Shown: positions 27,083 to 37,913, counted from the stretch's first letter. The stretch is 64,000 nucleotides of DNA from Sphingomonas sp. (GCF_026460985.1 NZ_JAPKNM010000001.1:243190-307189); one strand, 5' to 3'. Notes: a model not told the origin generated them from the sequence alone. A program made the numbers and translations.

Positions 27083-27097
27083 GAACGAAAAGCGTAC
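27083..27097. promoter_or_regulatory. Near-consensus LexA box upstream of helicase gene
   Basis: GAAC (27083-27086), seven bases, then GTAC (27094-27097) matches GAAC-N7-GAAC at seven of eight fixed positions, 15 bp before the helicase ATG. DinG-type helicases are SOS genes in other bacteria. One mismatch in a core half-site leaves it uncertain. Confidence 0.35.
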
Positions 27098-27111
27098 AGA
27101 CTGATGCGCCG

Positions 27112-29820
27112 ATGACGCCGCCTCTGCCCTATCCCGCGCTGCACGCGAGCCATGGCGGCATCTGGATCGCCACGCCGGAGGGCGAGAGCCGGGCGGTGAG
27201 CCGGGGCGAGGCGATCCGGCTGGCGGCCGACACGCCGGTGATCCTGCTCAACGCGCCTTTGGTCGGGCAAAGGCTCGGCCATCCCGAGCTCAGCGGGCTC
27301 GATCTGCTCGAGCTCTTCGCCTTTCTGCGGCCCGCGCGCTTCATGGTGCCGACGCCCAAGGGCCTCGCCCGCGCCGCCGACTTGCCGGTGCCGGAGAGCG
27401 ACGCGGAGGTCGCGCCTTTCCTGCGCCGTGCCGCCGAGGCTTTGCTCGCGATTCCCGCGGGCGACTGGCCCGAGCGCGAGGGGGCGTGGAATTCGGTCCA
27501 GTCGCTGTTCCGGTTGCGCTGGCCCTGGGCGCCGGCGCTGAGCCCCGCGATCGCCAAGCCGGCCCAGGCCGAGCGCTGGCTGTTCTCGAAGCTTCCCGAA
27601 TGGGAGGAGCGCCCGGCCCGCCCCGCGCCGCGCACCGTCACGCTCGCCGATGCCGATATCGCCGAGCGGCTCGCCCGGTTGACCGGCAGCGGCGCCGAGC
27701 GGCGCCAGGGGCAGCGCGACTATGCCGCCGCCGCGGCGGGCGCCTTCGCGCCGCGCGAGGTCCGCGATTCGCCCAACCTCATCCTTGCCGAGGCGGGGAC
27801 GGGGATCGGCAAGACGCTCGGCTATCTCGCCCCTGCCTCGCTCTGGGCCGAGCGCGCCGAAGGGCCGGTCTGGGTATCGACCTTCACCAAGGCGCTCCAG
27901 CGCCAGCTCGCGCACGAAGGCGAGCGGCTGTTCCCCGATGCCGAGACGCGCAAGCGGCGGATCGTCACCCGGAAGGGCCGCGAGAATTATCTCTGCCTGC
28001 TCAACCTCGAGGATGCGCTGCAGGGCGGGTTCGCCGGCCGCGCGGCGATCCTCGCGCAACTGATCGCGCGCTGGGCGAGCTACAGCGCCGATGGCGACAT
28101 GGTCGGCGGCGACCTGCCGGGCTGGTTGCCCACCTTGTTCCGCCGCAACGGCTCGACCGCGCTGACCGACCGGCGCGGCGAGTGCATCTATGCCGGCTGC
28201 CCGCATTACCGGAAATGCTTCATCGAGCGCGCCGCGCGGGCGAGCGCCGAGGCCGATATCGTCATCGCCAACCATGCTTTGGTGATGGTCAACGCGGCGC
28301 GGGGCCGCGAATCGGCGACGCGGCCGACGCGCTATGTGTTCGACGAGGGGCATCATCTGTTCGACGCGGCCGACGCGATGTTCTCGGCCGCGCTCACCGG
28401 GCAGGAGGCGATCGAGATCCGCCGCTGGATCACCGGCCCCGAATCGGGATCGCGCGGGCGGCGGCGCGGGCTCGCGGCGCGGCTTTCCGACGTGGCGAGC
28501 TATGACGAGGAAGGCGGCCGCGCGATCGCCGAGGCGGTCGACGCCGCGCGCGCATTGCCGAGCGACGGCTGGCTCCAGCGGCTGAACGAAGGCGAGCCCT
28601 TCGGCCCGGTCGAGGCCCTGCTCGCAGCGGTGCGCGGGCTGGTCTATGCGCGCGACGTCAACGGCTCGGGCGATGCGGGCTATGGGCTAGAGACCGAGCT
28701 GGCCGAGCCCGACGGCGCCTTGGTCGAGGCGGCCGGTCCCGCGGGTGCCGCGCTCGATGCGCTGGTCCGTCCGCTGGTGAAACTGGGTCGCCGGCTCGAA
28801 GCGGTGCTCGCCGACGCGCCCGATTGGATGGACGGCCCGGCGCGCGCGCGGATCGAAGGCGCGATCGCGTCGCTCGGCTGGCGGACCGAGACCGTCGGCG
28901 CCTGGCTCGCGCTGATCGCGCGGATCGGCGGTCCGGCCGACCCCGAGTTCGTCGATTGGCTCGCGGTCGATCGCGTCGAGGGCCGCGAATATGATGTCGG
29001 GCTCCACCGCCACTGGCTCGATCCCTCGAAGCCTTTCGCCAAGACCGTACTCGAGCCGGCGCACGGCGCGGTGATCACTTCGGCGACGCTCCGCGCCGGC
29101 GGCGACTGGGACGTCGCCGAGGCACGCACCGGGGCATCGCACCTGCTGCGCCCCGCCCAGCGCTTCGAGGCGGCGAGCCCGTTCGACTATCCCGGCCAGG
29201 CCGAGGTTCTGATCGTCACCGACGTCAAGCGCGGCGACCTGCCCGCGCTCGCCAATGCCTATGCCCGGCTGGTCGTCGCGGCCGAGGGCGGCACGCTCGG
29301 GCTGTTCACCGCGATCCGCCGCCTGCGCGCGGTCCATGCCCGCATCGCCGATCGGCTGGCGCGCGAGGGGCTGCCTTTGCTCGCCCAGCATGTCGATCCG
29401 ATCGACACGGGCACGTTGGTCGACATCTTCCGCGACGATCCCCGCACCTCGCTGCTCGGCACCGATGCGCTCAGGGACGGCGTCGACGTGCCCGGCCATT
29501 CGCTGCGGCTGGTGGTGATGGAAGGCGTGCCCTGGCCCAAGCCCAGCGTGCTCCATGCGGCACGGCGGCTCGCCGGGGGCGGCACCGCCTATGACGATCG
29601 CATCGTCCGCGCGCGGCTGGCCCAGGCGTTCGGCCGGCTGATCCGTCGCGCCGACGATCGCGGCACCTTCGTATTGCTCTCCGCCGCCAGTCCCTCGCGC
29701 CTGCTCGACGCCTTTCCGCCGGGCACGCCGGTGTCGCGCGTGCCGCTCGACGAGGCCGTGGCGCGAGTTCGGCTTTCCTTGTCGCCAAGCTTGCGGCATG
29801 GAGCCCCCGCCACCGCCTGA
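27112..29820 (+). CDS. DinG/YoaA-type (XPD-like) superfamily 2 DNA helicase with Fe-S cluster
   Basis: A 902-residue ATP-dependent 5'-3' DNA helicase of the DinG/YoaA/XPD group, expected to unwind damaged or structured DNA. After about 200 N-terminal residues of unknown role come Walker A AEAGTGIGKTLGYL, then four cysteines fit for a 4Fe-4S cluster (NYLCLL and ECIYAGCPHYRKCFIE), and the DEAH-like box FDEGHHLFDAAD. The C-terminal helicase motifs include SLLGTDALRDGVDVPGHSLRLVVMEGVPWP and QAFGRLIRRADDRG. The ATG at 27112 was chosen because upstream codons are unlike the family. Confidence 0.92.
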   Translation: MTPPLPYPALHASHGGIWIATPEGESRAVSRGEAIRLAADTPVILLNAPLVGQRLGHPELSGLDLLELFAFLRPARFMVPTPKGLARAADLPVPESDAEVAPFLRRAAEALLAIPAGDWPEREGAWNSVQSLFRLRWPWAPALSPAIAKPAQAERWLFSKLPEWEERPARPAPRTVTLADADIAERLARLTGSGAERRQGQRDYAAAAAGAFAPREVRDSPNLILAEAGTGIGKTLGYLAPASLWAERAEGPVWVSTFTKALQRQLAHEGERLFPDAETRKRRIVTRKGRENYLCLLNLEDALQGGFAGRAAILAQLIARWASYSADGDMVGGDLPGWLPTLFRRNGSTALTDRRGECIYAGCPHYRKCFIERAARASAEADIVIANHALVMVNAARGRESATRPTRYVFDEGHHLFDAADAMFSAALTGQEAIEIRRWITGPESGSRGRRRGLAARLSDVASYDEEGGRAIAEAVDAARALPSDGWLQRLNEGEPFGPVEALLAAVRGLVYARDVNGSGDAGYGLETELAEPDGALVEAAGPAGAALDALVRPLVKLGRRLEAVLADAPDWMDGPARARIEGAIASLGWRTETVGAWLALIARIGGPADPEFVDWLAVDRVEGREYDVGLHRHWLDPSKPFAKTVLEPAHGAVITSATLRAGGDWDVAEARTGASHLLRPAQRFEAASPFDYPGQAEVLIVTDVKRGDLPALANAYARLVVAAEGGTLGLFTAIRRLRAVHARIADRLAREGLPLLAQHVDPIDTGTLVDIFRDDPRTSLLGTDALRDGVDVPGHSLRLVVMEGVPWPKPSVLHAARRLAGGGTAYDDRIVRARLAQAFGRLIRRADDRGTFVLLSAASPSRLLDAFPPGTPVSRVPLDEAVARVRLSLSPSLRHGAPATA

Positions 29821-29834
29821 AAGTTCGGGGACGC

Positions 29835-30368
29835 ATGAAGACGCTCACGTTGCTGCGCCACGCCAAGTCGGGCTGGGACGATCCGGTCGCGCGCGATTTC
29901 GATCGGCCGCTCAATCCCAAGGGGCAGCGCGCCGCGGCGATGGTCGGCCGCCACATGAAGGCGCTGGGGCTCGCCTTCGACCATGTCGTCGCCTCGCCCG
30001 CCGCGCGCGTGGTCGAGACGCTCGACCATCTCGGCCAGGGCTATGGCAGCGAATTGGCGCCGGCCTGGGACAAGCGCATCTATCTCGCTTCGCCCGCGAC
30101 GCTGATCGACGTGGTGCACGATCTGCCCGCCGGGGCCGAGCATGTGCTGCTCGTCGGGCACAATCCCGGGCTGGAGGAACTGGTGCTGCAATTGGTGCCC
30201 AACGGCACGCTGCGCGACCAGGTCGCGATCAAGTTCCCCACCGCGACGCTGGCGGAGATGAATTTCGAGGTGGAGGGCTGGCGCGAGGTGCAGGCGGGCA
30301 ACGCCACGCTCACCCGCTTCGTCCGCCCCCGCGATCTCGATCCCAGCCTCGGGCCGGACGGGCATTAG
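29835..30368 (+). CDS. SixA-type histidine phosphatase
   Basis: A 177-residue member of the histidine phosphatase (phosphoglycerate mutase-like) superfamily. The phosphohistidine motif LLRHAKSGWDDP is at residues 6-17, with supporting residues in VASPAARVVETL and the second histidine in VLLVGHNPGLEEL. SixA enzymes remove phosphate from histidine on phosphotransfer proteins, but the partner here is unknown. The gene follows the helicase by 14 bp on the same strand and is probably co-transcribed with it. Confidence 0.88.
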   Translation: MKTLTLLRHAKSGWDDPVARDFDRPLNPKGQRAAAMVGRHMKALGLAFDHVVASPAARVVETLDHLGQGYGSELAPAWDKRIYLASPATLIDVVHDLPAGAEHVLLVGHNPGLEELVLQLVPNGTLRDQVAIKFPTATLAEMNFEVEGWREVQAGNATLTRFVRPRDLDPSLGPDGH

Positions 30369-30426
30369 GTCGAGGGTGCATGGCTAGCGGGCCGTACTGC
30401 CTTTCGTTTTGGATATGAACCCTACT

Positions 30427-30765
30427 CTAGCCGCCATCCTCCTCGAGCGCCTTGACCAGCGCGTCGCGGATCGCGCGGAAGGACTCGGCGCTGCTCTTGG
30501 GGCTCGGCCGCCGCGCCTTTTCCTCGGCGAGCAGCTTCTGCACGCCGCGGATCGTATAGCCCTCGTCGGCGAGCAGGTGGTGGATCCGCCGCACCAGGGC
30601 AACGTCCTCGGGGCGATAGTAGCGGCGGTTGCCGGCGCGGGTCAGCGGACGCAACTGCGGGAAGCGCGTTTCCCAATAGCGCAGGATATGCTGCGGCCGG
30701 CCGATTTCCTGGGCGAGTTCGCCTATCGTGCGGAGGGCGCCTGCCGCCTTCTCCGCGGGTGGCAT
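30427..30765 (-). CDS. MerR-family transcriptional regulator
   Basis: A 112-residue protein with an N-terminal MerR winged helix (RTIGELAQEIGRPQHILRYWETRFPQLRPLTRAGNRRYYRPEDVALVRRIHHLL, about residues 12-65) and a short C-terminal helix without metal-binding cysteines. In alphaproteobacteria a MerR gene of this type routinely follows ihfA, as it does here with a 7-bp gap. The effector and targets are unknown. It ends the rpmF-plsX-fabH-ihfA leftward run and is convergent with the SixA gene. Confidence 0.9.
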   Translation of the reverse strand: MPPAEKAAGALRTIGELAQEIGRPQHILRYWETRFPQLRPLTRAGNRRYYRPEDVALVRRIHHLLADEGYTIRGVQKLLAEEKARRPSPKSSAESFRAIRDALVKALEEDGG

Positions 30766-30772
30766 TTCGCCC

Positions 30773-31072
30773 TCAGCTGCCCGCCACGATGCGGTCGCGC
30801 ATCATCTGGCTGGCCCTGAAGGTGAGCACCCGGCGCGGTGCGATCGGCACTTCGACGCCGGTCTTGGGATTGCGGCCCACGCGCTCGCCCTTGTCGCGGA
30901 GGATGAAGCTGCCGAAGCCCGAGATCTTGACGTTCTCGCCCTTCGAAAGCGCTTCGCACATGTGCTGGAGGATCTGCTCGACGAGGCGGGAAGCGTCGGC
31001 ACGCGACAGACCGACTTCGCGATGCAGCGATTCGGCCAAATCTGCCCTGGTCAGCGTGCCCGCAGCCGGCAT
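30773..31072 (-). CDS. ihfA: Integration host factor alpha subunit
   Basis: IhfA pairs with IhfB to bend DNA at specific sites, aiding replication initiation, recombination and promoter looping. The 99-residue protein begins [31 protein letters not shown] and contains the signature [29 protein letters not shown] with the DNA-intercalating proline region NPKTG, ending [19 protein letters not shown] binding sites are common in alphaproteobacterial origins. It lies 115 bp downstream of fabH. Confidence 0.95.
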   Translation of the reverse strand: MPAAGTLTRADLAESLHREVGLSRADASRLVEQILQHMCEALSKGENVKISGFGSFILRDKGERVGRNPKTGVEVPIAPRRVLTFRASQMMRDRIVAGS

Positions 31073-31187
31073 ATCCGCAAGTCCCCCAAGTTAACCTGTG
31101 TGCGAAGTCAATCCTATCAGATTGTCCTCCCCCCGCAAACTACAACATTTCGTTGCGGTAACGAGGCAATCCTCATTCTGACACATA

Positions 31188-32159
31188 TCAGAAACGTACG
31201 ACGGCCGCACCCCAGGTGAAACCCCCGCCCATCGCCTCGAGGACGATAAGGTCGCCTTGCTTGATTCGCCCGTCGCGCACCGCGGCGTCGAGCGCGAGCG
31301 GCACCGATGCCGCCGAGGTATTGGCATGCTGGTCGACGGTCACGACGACCTTCTCGGGCGCGAGGCCGAGCTTGCGCGCAGTGGCGTCGAGGATGCGGGC
31401 ATTGGCCTGGTGGGGGACCACCCAGTCCACGTCGCTCGACTGCAGGCCTGCGGCGGCGAGGGATTCCTCCATCACCGCGGCGAGGTTGACGACCGCGTGG
31501 CGGAAGACCTCGCGGCCCTTCATGCGCAGCTTGCCGACCGTTCCGGTGGTAGAGGGGCCGCCATCGACATAGAGCAGGTCGTTGTGGCGCCCATCGGCGT
31601 GGAGCCGGGTGGCGAGGATGCCGCGGCCGTTCGCCGCGTCGCTCTCCTGCGCCTCGAGCACGATCGCGCCGGCACCGTCGCCGAACAGGACGCAGGTCGC
31701 GCGGTCCTCCCAGTCGAGGATGCGGCTGAAGGTCTCGGCGCCGATCACCAGCGCGCGCTTGTGTGCGCCCGCGCGGAGCATCGAATCGGCGACCTGCACG
31801 GCGTAGAGGAAGCCCGAGCACACCGCGGCGACGTCGAACGCGACGCAGTCGTCGATGCCGAGCGCGGTCTGCACGCGGGTGGCGCTTGCCGGGAAGGTCT
31901 GATCGGGAGTCGCGGTAGCGAGCACGATCAGGTCGATGTCGGCTGCCTGGATCCCTGCCGATTCGAGCGCGGCGCGCGCGGCGCCGGTCGCCAGCGTGCT
32001 GGTGGTCTCGTCATCCCCGGCGATGTGGCGGACGCGGATGCCGGTGCGCTCGACGATCCATTCGTCCGACGTCTCGACGCGCTCCGCCAGCTCCGCATTG
32101 GAAACGCGCCGTTCCGGCAGGAAGGAGCCGGTACCCAGAATCACCGAACGCAATGTCAC
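31188..32159 (-). CDS. fabH: 3-oxoacyl-[acyl-carrier-protein] synthase III (FabH)
   Basis: FabH condenses acetyl-CoA with malonyl-ACP to start fatty acid chains. The 323-residue protein has the catalytic cysteine in [19 protein letters not shown], the histidine in [17 protein letters not shown] and the asparagine in [14 protein letters not shown]. The N-terminal [34 protein letters not shown] is typical. The start is a GTG at 32159 that overlaps the plsX stop (GTGA). plsX-fabH coupling is widely conserved and links phospholipid and fatty acid synthesis. Confidence 0.97.
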   Translation of the reverse strand: MTLRSVILGTGSFLPERRVSNAELAERVETSDEWIVERTGIRVRHIAGDDETTSTLATGAARAALESAGIQAADIDLIVLATATPDQTFPASATRVQTALGIDDCVAFDVAAVCSGFLYAVQVADSMLRAGAHKRALVIGAETFSRILDWEDRATCVLFGDGAGAIVLEAQESDAANGRGILATRLHADGRHNDLLYVDGGPSTTGTVGKLRMKGREVFRHAVVNLAAVMEESLAAAGLQSSDVDWVVPHQANARILDATARKLGLAPEKVVVTVDQHANTSAASVPLALDAAVRDGRIKQGDLIVLEAMGGGFTWGAAVVRF

Positions 32160-33187
32160 GCAGCCTTTGCCTCGAAATTCCCGAGATCCTCGGCGATTCG
32201 CCGATTGAGGTCGTCGCGCAGCATCTTCGCCGCGAAGCCTATCGCCGTGTCTACGCCCAGTTCGTTCGCACTGCCATGGCTCTTCACGACGATGCCGTTG
32301 AGGCCGAGGAAGATCGCGCCGTTGTGGTTGTTGGGATCGAGATGCGTGCGCAGCAATTCGGTGGCGGGGCGCGAGATCAGGAAGCCGATCTTCGAGCGCG
32401 TCGAGCTGGAGAAGGCGCGCTTGAGCAGGTCCGCCACGAAGCGCGCGGTGCCCTCGATCGTCTTCAAGGCGATATTGCCCGAGAAGCCGTCGCAGACGAT
32501 CACGTCGACCTCGCCGCGCGAGAGCTTGTTGCCCTCGATGAAGCCCGTGAAGTCGAGCCGGAGATGCTTGGCCGCGCGCAGCTCGGCGGCCGCCTCGCGA
32601 ATCTTGTCGGTGCCCTTCATCTCCTCGGTGCCGATGTTGAGGAGCGCGACGCGGGGATTTTCGAGGTCGAGCGCGATCCGCGCATAAGCGGCGCCCATCA
32701 CCGCGAACTGGACGAGGTTGCGCGCGTCGACCTCGGTGTTGGCGCCGAGATCGAGCATCACGGTGTCGTTCTCGCCGAGCGTCGGCATCAGCGCCGCCAG
32801 CGCGGGCCGGTCGATGCCGGGCATGGTGCGCAGCGACAATTTGGCCATCGCCATCAGCGCGCCGGTATTGCCCGAGGAGACCGCGGCGCCGGCGCGGCCC
32901 TTCTTCACCTGATCGATGGCGATTCCCATCGAGGTGGTCTTGGCGCGGCGAATCGCGGCGCTCGGCTTTTCCTCGGACGCGACGACGCCTTCCGCGTGGA
33001 CGATCTCCGACGCGGCGGTGAGGTTCGGGTGAGTCTTCAGACCCTCGCGGATCTGCGCCTCGTCGCCGACGAGGATGAATTCCATCCCCTCGAAGCGACG
33101 GCGCGCGCGTGCGACGCCGGCGAGCATGACCGCGATCCCCTCATCGCCGCCCATAGCGTCGACGGCGATTCGCATGGGATTGGTCAT
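32156..33187 (-). CDS. plsX: Phosphate acyltransferase PlsX
   Basis: PlsX converts acyl-ACP to acyl-phosphate for glycerol-3-phosphate acylation. The 343-residue product has [23 protein letters not shown] at the start, [44 protein letters not shown], and [34 protein letters not shown], all family hallmarks. The ATG at 33187 is taken; the internal ATG at 33175 (MRIAVDAM) is equally plausible. It follows rpmF by 29 bp, the usual arrangement, and its stop overlaps the fabH start. Confidence 0.97.
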   Translation of the reverse strand: MTNPMRIAVDAMGGDEGIAVMLAGVARARRRFEGMEFILVGDEAQIREGLKTHPNLTAASEIVHAEGVVASEEKPSAAIRRAKTTSMGIAIDQVKKGRAGAAVSSGNTGALMAMAKLSLRTMPGIDRPALAALMPTLGENDTVMLDLGANTEVDARNLVQFAVMGAAYARIALDLENPRVALLNIGTEEMKGTDKIREAAAELRAAKHLRLDFTGFIEGNKLSRGEVDVIVCDGFSGNIALKTIEGTARFVADLLKRAFSSSTRSKIGFLISRPATELLRTHLDPNNHNGAIFLGLNGIVVKSHGSANELGVDTAIGFAAKMLRDDLNRRIAEDLGNFEAKAA

Positions 33188-33216
33188 GCCGGTATGCCCC
33201 CGGTCGCGTGCGTGGC

Positions 33217-33396
33217 TCAGCCCTCGGCGGAGATGACTTCGCGGCCGTTATAATGGCCGCACGCCGTGCACAGATTGTGCGGGCGCTTCAGTTCGCCGCA
33301 GTTCGAGCATTCCTGGAACGCATCGACCGTGAGCGCGTCGTGCGCCCGGCGCATGCCACGCCGCGACGGCGAGGTCTTTCTCTTCGGAACGGCCAT
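33217..33396 (-). CDS. rpmF: 50S ribosomal protein L32
   Basis: A 59-residue protein beginning [20 protein letters not shown] and continuing through [20 protein letters not shown] to [12 protein letters not shown], the standard L32 sequence with the zinc-ribbon cysteine pairs CSNC and CTAC. The presence of all four cysteines marks it as the zinc-binding (C+) form. It starts at the ATG with 5' base 33396 and ends with TGA at 33217. It heads the rpmF-plsX-fabH-ihfA-merR operon. Confidence 0.97.
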   Translation of the reverse strand: MAVPKRKTSPSRRGMRRAHDALTVDAFQECSNCGELKRPHNLCTACGHYNGREVISAEG

Positions 33397-33586
33397 TCAG
33401 GCACCTTTACTTCGAAAACACGTGAATCAAGTCGCGATAGGCCCGCAATGGCATCCGGGCAAGCGACGGTTGGACCGGCGCCCACCGGACCAGCGGGGCA
33501 GGTCACGAAGCGAGGCCGCGCGTATAGCGATTCTTGCCCGACTTGCAAGGCCGTGGCACTTGGGGGTGAACCAAAAGGGGGTCGCC

Positions 33587-33988
33587 ATGTTTTTCCTGCC
33601 CGTCGCGCTCGTCACTGCCGGGGCCGCCGCGCTCCTCAACTTCTGGCTGGGCCTGCGCATCGGCCGGCTGCGCATCTCCGAGAACATCATGGTCGGCGAC
33701 GGCGGCAACCCGCGGCTGATCGCGCGGATGCGCGCGCAGCTCAACTTCGCCGAATATGCGCCGCTGGTGCTGATCCTGATCGCATTGGTCGAGCTGGCGC
33801 GCGGCACCCAGGCCTGGCTGTGGGGCGTCGCCGCGCTCTTCATCGTCGGCCGGGTGCTCCACGTGTTCGGGATGGACGGCTGGCGGCCGGGCCGGATGAT
33901 CGGCATCCTCGCCACCATGCTGACGATGCTCGGGCTGGCGGGATACGCAGTGTATCTCGGCTATACCGGGCTCAATCCGCTGCGTTGA
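33587..33988 (+). CDS. MAPEG family membrane protein
   Basis: MAPEG proteins are small membrane enzymes related to eicosanoid and glutathione metabolism; bacterial members are mostly uncharacterised. The 133-residue product has four hydrophobic helices and the family pattern RISENIMVGDGGNPRLIARMRAQLNFAEYAPLVLILIALVE followed by RVLHVFGMDGWRPGRMIG. The ATG at 33587 was chosen because it begins the first membrane helix (MFFLPVALVTAGAAALLNFWLGL). Its 3' end is duplicated directly after the stop, beside an inserted repeat. Confidence 0.88.
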   Translation: MFFLPVALVTAGAAALLNFWLGLRIGRLRISENIMVGDGGNPRLIARMRAQLNFAEYAPLVLILIALVELARGTQAWLWGVAALFIVGRVLHVFGMDGWRPGRMIGILATMLTMLGLAGYAVYLGYTGLNPLR

Positions 33989-34019
33989 AGCATCTCCGTA
34001 TGCGTTGAAGCATCTCCGT
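33981..34019 (+). repeat. Tandem duplication of the MAPEG gene 3' end
   Basis: TGCGTTGAAGCATCTCCGT at 33981-33999 is repeated exactly at 34001-34019 with one base between. The first copy includes the last codons and TGA stop of the MAPEG gene; the second directly abuts the CCGTTCGCCCTGAGCTTGTC repeat arm. It could be a target-site duplication or slippage event linked to repeat insertion. Confidence 0.9.
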
Positions 34020-34102
34020 TCGCCCTGAGCTTGTCGAAGGGCGCCTTCCCACCGACGAAGCGCTCGCGGAAGGTCGGCCTTCGACAAGCTCAGGCCGAAC
34101 GG
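34017..34102. repeat. Inverted pair of CTTCGACAAGCTCAG repeats
   Basis: CCGTTCGCCCTGAGCTTGTC (34017 onward) and CCTTCGACAAGCTCAGGCCG (34078 onward to 34102) are inverted copies flanking about 36 bp. It occupies the convergent gap between the MAPEG gene and the MBL-fold hydrolase. Same family as 23481-23573 and the copies in maf and aroE. Confidence 0.85.
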
Positions 34103-34131
34103 AAACCGGAGCCAAGCCCTCGCGAAATGCG

Positions 34132-34806
34132 TTAGCGTCCCGCCAGCACGGCATCGCCGACAAAGGGATTCGTCCGCCGCTCATGGGCGAAGTTGCTCGG
34201 CTGGCCGTGCCCGGGGACGAAGACCGTGTCGCCGCCCAGGGGCCATAGCCGGCCGGTGATCGCGTCGATCAGGTCCTGATGGTTGCCCATCGGGAAGTCG
34301 GTCCGGCCGATCGATCCCTGGAACAGCACGTCGCCGACGATCGCCAGCTTCGACGGGGCGTGGTGGAAGACGACATGGCCCGGCGTGTGGCCCGGGCAAT
34401 GATAGACATGGAGCACGAGCTCGCCGACGGTCACCTGGTCGCCGTTCACCAGCCAGCGGTCCGATTCGAAGGGCACGCCCCGCACGCCATATTTGCGGCC
34501 GTCCTCGGCCAGTCGGTCGATCCAGAAGCGGTCGGCCTCGTGCGGACCCTCGATCTTGACGCCGAGCTCGGCGGCGAACTCGCCGGCGAGGCCGCAATGG
34601 TCGATATGGCCGTGGGTGATCAGGATCTTCTCGATCGCGACCTTGTGCTGCTCGGCCGCCGCGCGCAGCCGGTCCAGGTCGCCGCCCGGATCGACGAAGG
34701 CGCCGCGCATCGTGCGCGTGCACCAGAGCAGGCTGCAATTCTGCTGGAGCGGCGTGACGGGCACGATCGCCACGCGCATCGGAGGGGTCGGCTGAGGGTT
34801 CGACAT
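34132..34806 (-). CDS. MBL-fold metallo-hydrolase (glyoxalase II-like)
   Basis: A 224-residue metallo-beta-lactamase-fold hydrolase. The metal-binding motif HGHIDH is in ILITHGHIDHCGLAGEFAAEL (near residue 65), with further ligands in YHCPGHTPGHVVFHH, AIVGDVLFQGSIGRTDFP and FVPGHGQPSNFAHE. This is the layout of YcbL-type glyoxalase II-like enzymes that act on thioesters, but the substrate is not shown. The ATG at 34806 gives MSNPQPTPPMRVAIVPV; the MRVAIVPV methionine is a possible alternative. It diverges from pabBC by 66 bp. Confidence 0.88.
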   Translation of the reverse strand: MSNPQPTPPMRVAIVPVTPLQQNCSLLWCTRTMRGAFVDPGGDLDRLRAAAEQHKVAIEKILITHGHIDHCGLAGEFAAELGVKIEGPHEADRFWIDRLAEDGRKYGVRGVPFESDRWLVNGDQVTVGELVLHVYHCPGHTPGHVVFHHAPSKLAIVGDVLFQGSIGRTDFPMGNHQDLIDAITGRLWPLGGDTVFVPGHGQPSNFAHERRTNPFVGDAVLAGR

Positions 34807-34872
34807 GGGCTGCCGCAGATAGGCGGCGGCGATGGTACGGGCAACATGGGCTTGCCGCGGGGCGGCGGCGGC

Positions 34873-36654
34873 GGCATGCGCAGCGCGATGGCGTTGCCCG
34901 CTTCTCCTTTCGTGCTGCTCGACGATGCTCGCCCCGGCGGTGCGCCGGCCCGGCTCTATGCCGATCCGGTCGAGATCGTGCGCGCCGACCGGCCCGAAGA
35001 GGTGCGGCCCGCGCTTGAGGCATTGCGCGCGGCGCGGGCGCGCGGCCTGGATGCGGCGGGCTATCTCCGCTACGAAGCGGCGGCGGGGTTCGAGCCGAAG
35101 CTGGCGCAGCTGTCCGCGCCGGGGCCTTTGCTCTGGTTCGGGCTGTTCCGCGGTTATCGGGAAGTCGCGCCCGGCGCGATCCTGCCCGATCCGGCGGGAG
35201 CATGGGCGAGCGCGCCGCGGCCCGCCGTCGAGCGCCACGCCTATGCGGAGCGGTTCGCGCGGGTCGCCGAGCTGATCGCGGCGGGCGACATCTACCAGGC
35301 CAACCTCACCTTCCGCGCCGAAGTGGCGACCGCGGGGTCGCCCCCCGCGCTCTATGCGCTGGTGCGCGGGCGCGCGGCGGCGGGCTATGGCGCGCTGATC
35401 GCGACGGGCGAGGAATGGCTCCTGTCCTTCTCGCCCGAGCTCTTCTTCGCGCTGGAGGGCGGCATCCTGACCGCCAAGCCGATGAAGGGCACGGCGGTGC
35501 GCGATGCGGATCCGGCGCAGGATGCCGCCAATGCGGCGGACCTGCTTGCCGATCCCAAGCAGCGCGCCGAGAATCTGATGATCGTCGATCTGATGCGCAA
35601 CGATCTCAGCCGCGTCGCGCGCGCCGGCAGCGTCGCTGTGCCACAGCTCTTCCATCTCGAGCATTATCCGACCGTCCACCAGATGGTGTCGACGATCACC
35701 GCCGAGCTCGCCGAGGGCCGCGACGCGATCGACGCGCTTTCGGCGCTCTTCCCCTGCGGCTCGATCACCGGCGCGCCCAAGCTGCGCGCGATGGAGATCA
35801 TCGCCGAAACCGAGGATGCGCCGCGCGGCGTCTATACCGGCGCGATCGGCCGGCTCGACGCCAATGGCGACACGAAGTTCAACGTCGCGATCCGCACGCT
35901 GACCCTGGCCAGGGGCGACTCGACCGCGCTTTTGGGTCTAGGGTCGGGCGTGGTTGCCGATTCGGACCCGGAGCAGGAATGGCAGGAATGCCTCGCCAAG
36001 GGGGCGTTCGTGACCGCGGGTGAGCGCTCCTTCGACCTGATCGAGACGATGCGCTTCGATCCCATGGAAGGCATGCCTTTGCTCGAGCGCCACCTGACGC
36101 GGATGAAGGCGAGCGCCGAGGCGCTGGGCTTCGCCTTCGATCGCCATTTGGTGCGCAACGAGCTCCAGGCCGCGACCTTCCGGCTGCGCACGCCCGCCAA
36201 GGTGCGGCTGCTGCTCGGACCCTCGGGCGCGATCTCGATCGGCATCAGCCCCCAGCCCGAGGCGCCCGACCAGCCGGTGGGCGTGCGCCTGCGCCCCCGC
36301 GAAGTCGCGCCGGACGACTTCCGCCTGCGCCACAAGACCAGCCGCCGCGACTTCCACGACCGCGCGCGCGCGGCCGCGGGCAGCTGGGAAGTCGTGTTCA
36401 CCGATGGCGAGGGCTTCCTGACCGAGGGCAGCTTCACGTCGCTCTTCGTCGAGCGCGACGGGGTGCTGCTGACGCCGCCGCGCGCGCGCGGGCTGCTGCC
36501 GGGGGTGCTCCGCGCCGAGCTGATCGAGAGCGGCCGCGCGGTCGAACGCGACCTCCGTGCGGAAGACCTCGCGGGCGGTTTCCTGCTCGGCAACGCGCTG
36601 CGCGGACTTGTTTCAGCCGTTACAGTTGCGGAGCGCGCGAACGCGGACGTATAG
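34873..36654 (+). CDS. pabBC: Fused aminodeoxychorismate synthase component I / 4-amino-4-deoxychorismate lyase
   Basis: A 593-residue fusion for p-aminobenzoate synthesis (folate pathway). The N-terminal PabB part (about 1-370) has the chorismate-binding motifs AGDIYQANLTF, KPMKGTAVRDADPAQDA, NLMIVDLMRNDLSRVA and PCGSITGAPKLRAMEII. The C-terminal part (about 375-590) is a class IV aminotransferase fold typical of PabC: FDLIETMRFDPMEGMPLLERHLTRM, then FTDGEGFLTEGSFTSLFVERDG. Starts at 34873 and 34885 are both possible. The glutaminase subunit PabA must be encoded elsewhere. Confidence 0.93.
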   Translation, partial: GMRSAMALPASPFVLLDDARPGGAPARLYADPVEIVRADRPEEVRPALEALRAARARGLDAAGYLRYEAAAGFEPKLAQLSAPGPLLWFGLFRGYREVAPGAILPDPAGAWASAPRPAVERHAYAERFARVAELIAAGDIYQANLTFRAEVATAGSPPALYALVRGRAAAGYGALIATGEEWLLSFSPELFFALEGGILTAKPMKGTAVRDADPAQDAANAADLLADPKQRAENLMIVDLMRNDLSRVARAGSVAVPQLFHLEHYPTVHQMVSTITAELAEGRDAIDALSALFPCGSITGAPKLRAMEIIAETEDAPRGVYTGAIGRLDANGDTKFNVAIRTLTLARGDSTALLGLGSGVVADSDPEQEWQECLAKGAFVTAGERSFDLIETMRFDPMEGMPLLERHLTRMKASAEALGFAFDRHLVRNELQAATFRLRTPAKVRLLLGPSGAISIGISPQPEAPDQPVGVRLRPREVAPDDFRLRHKTSRRDFHDRARAAAGSWEVVFTDGEGFLTEGSFTSLFVERDGVLLTPPRARGLLPGVLRAELIESGRAVERDLRAEDLAGGFLLGNALRGLVSAVTVAERANADV

Positions 36655-37887
<1,233 letters not shown>

Positions 37888-37913
37888 GGCCCGCAAAGGC
37901 CGATCTTGCGGCC

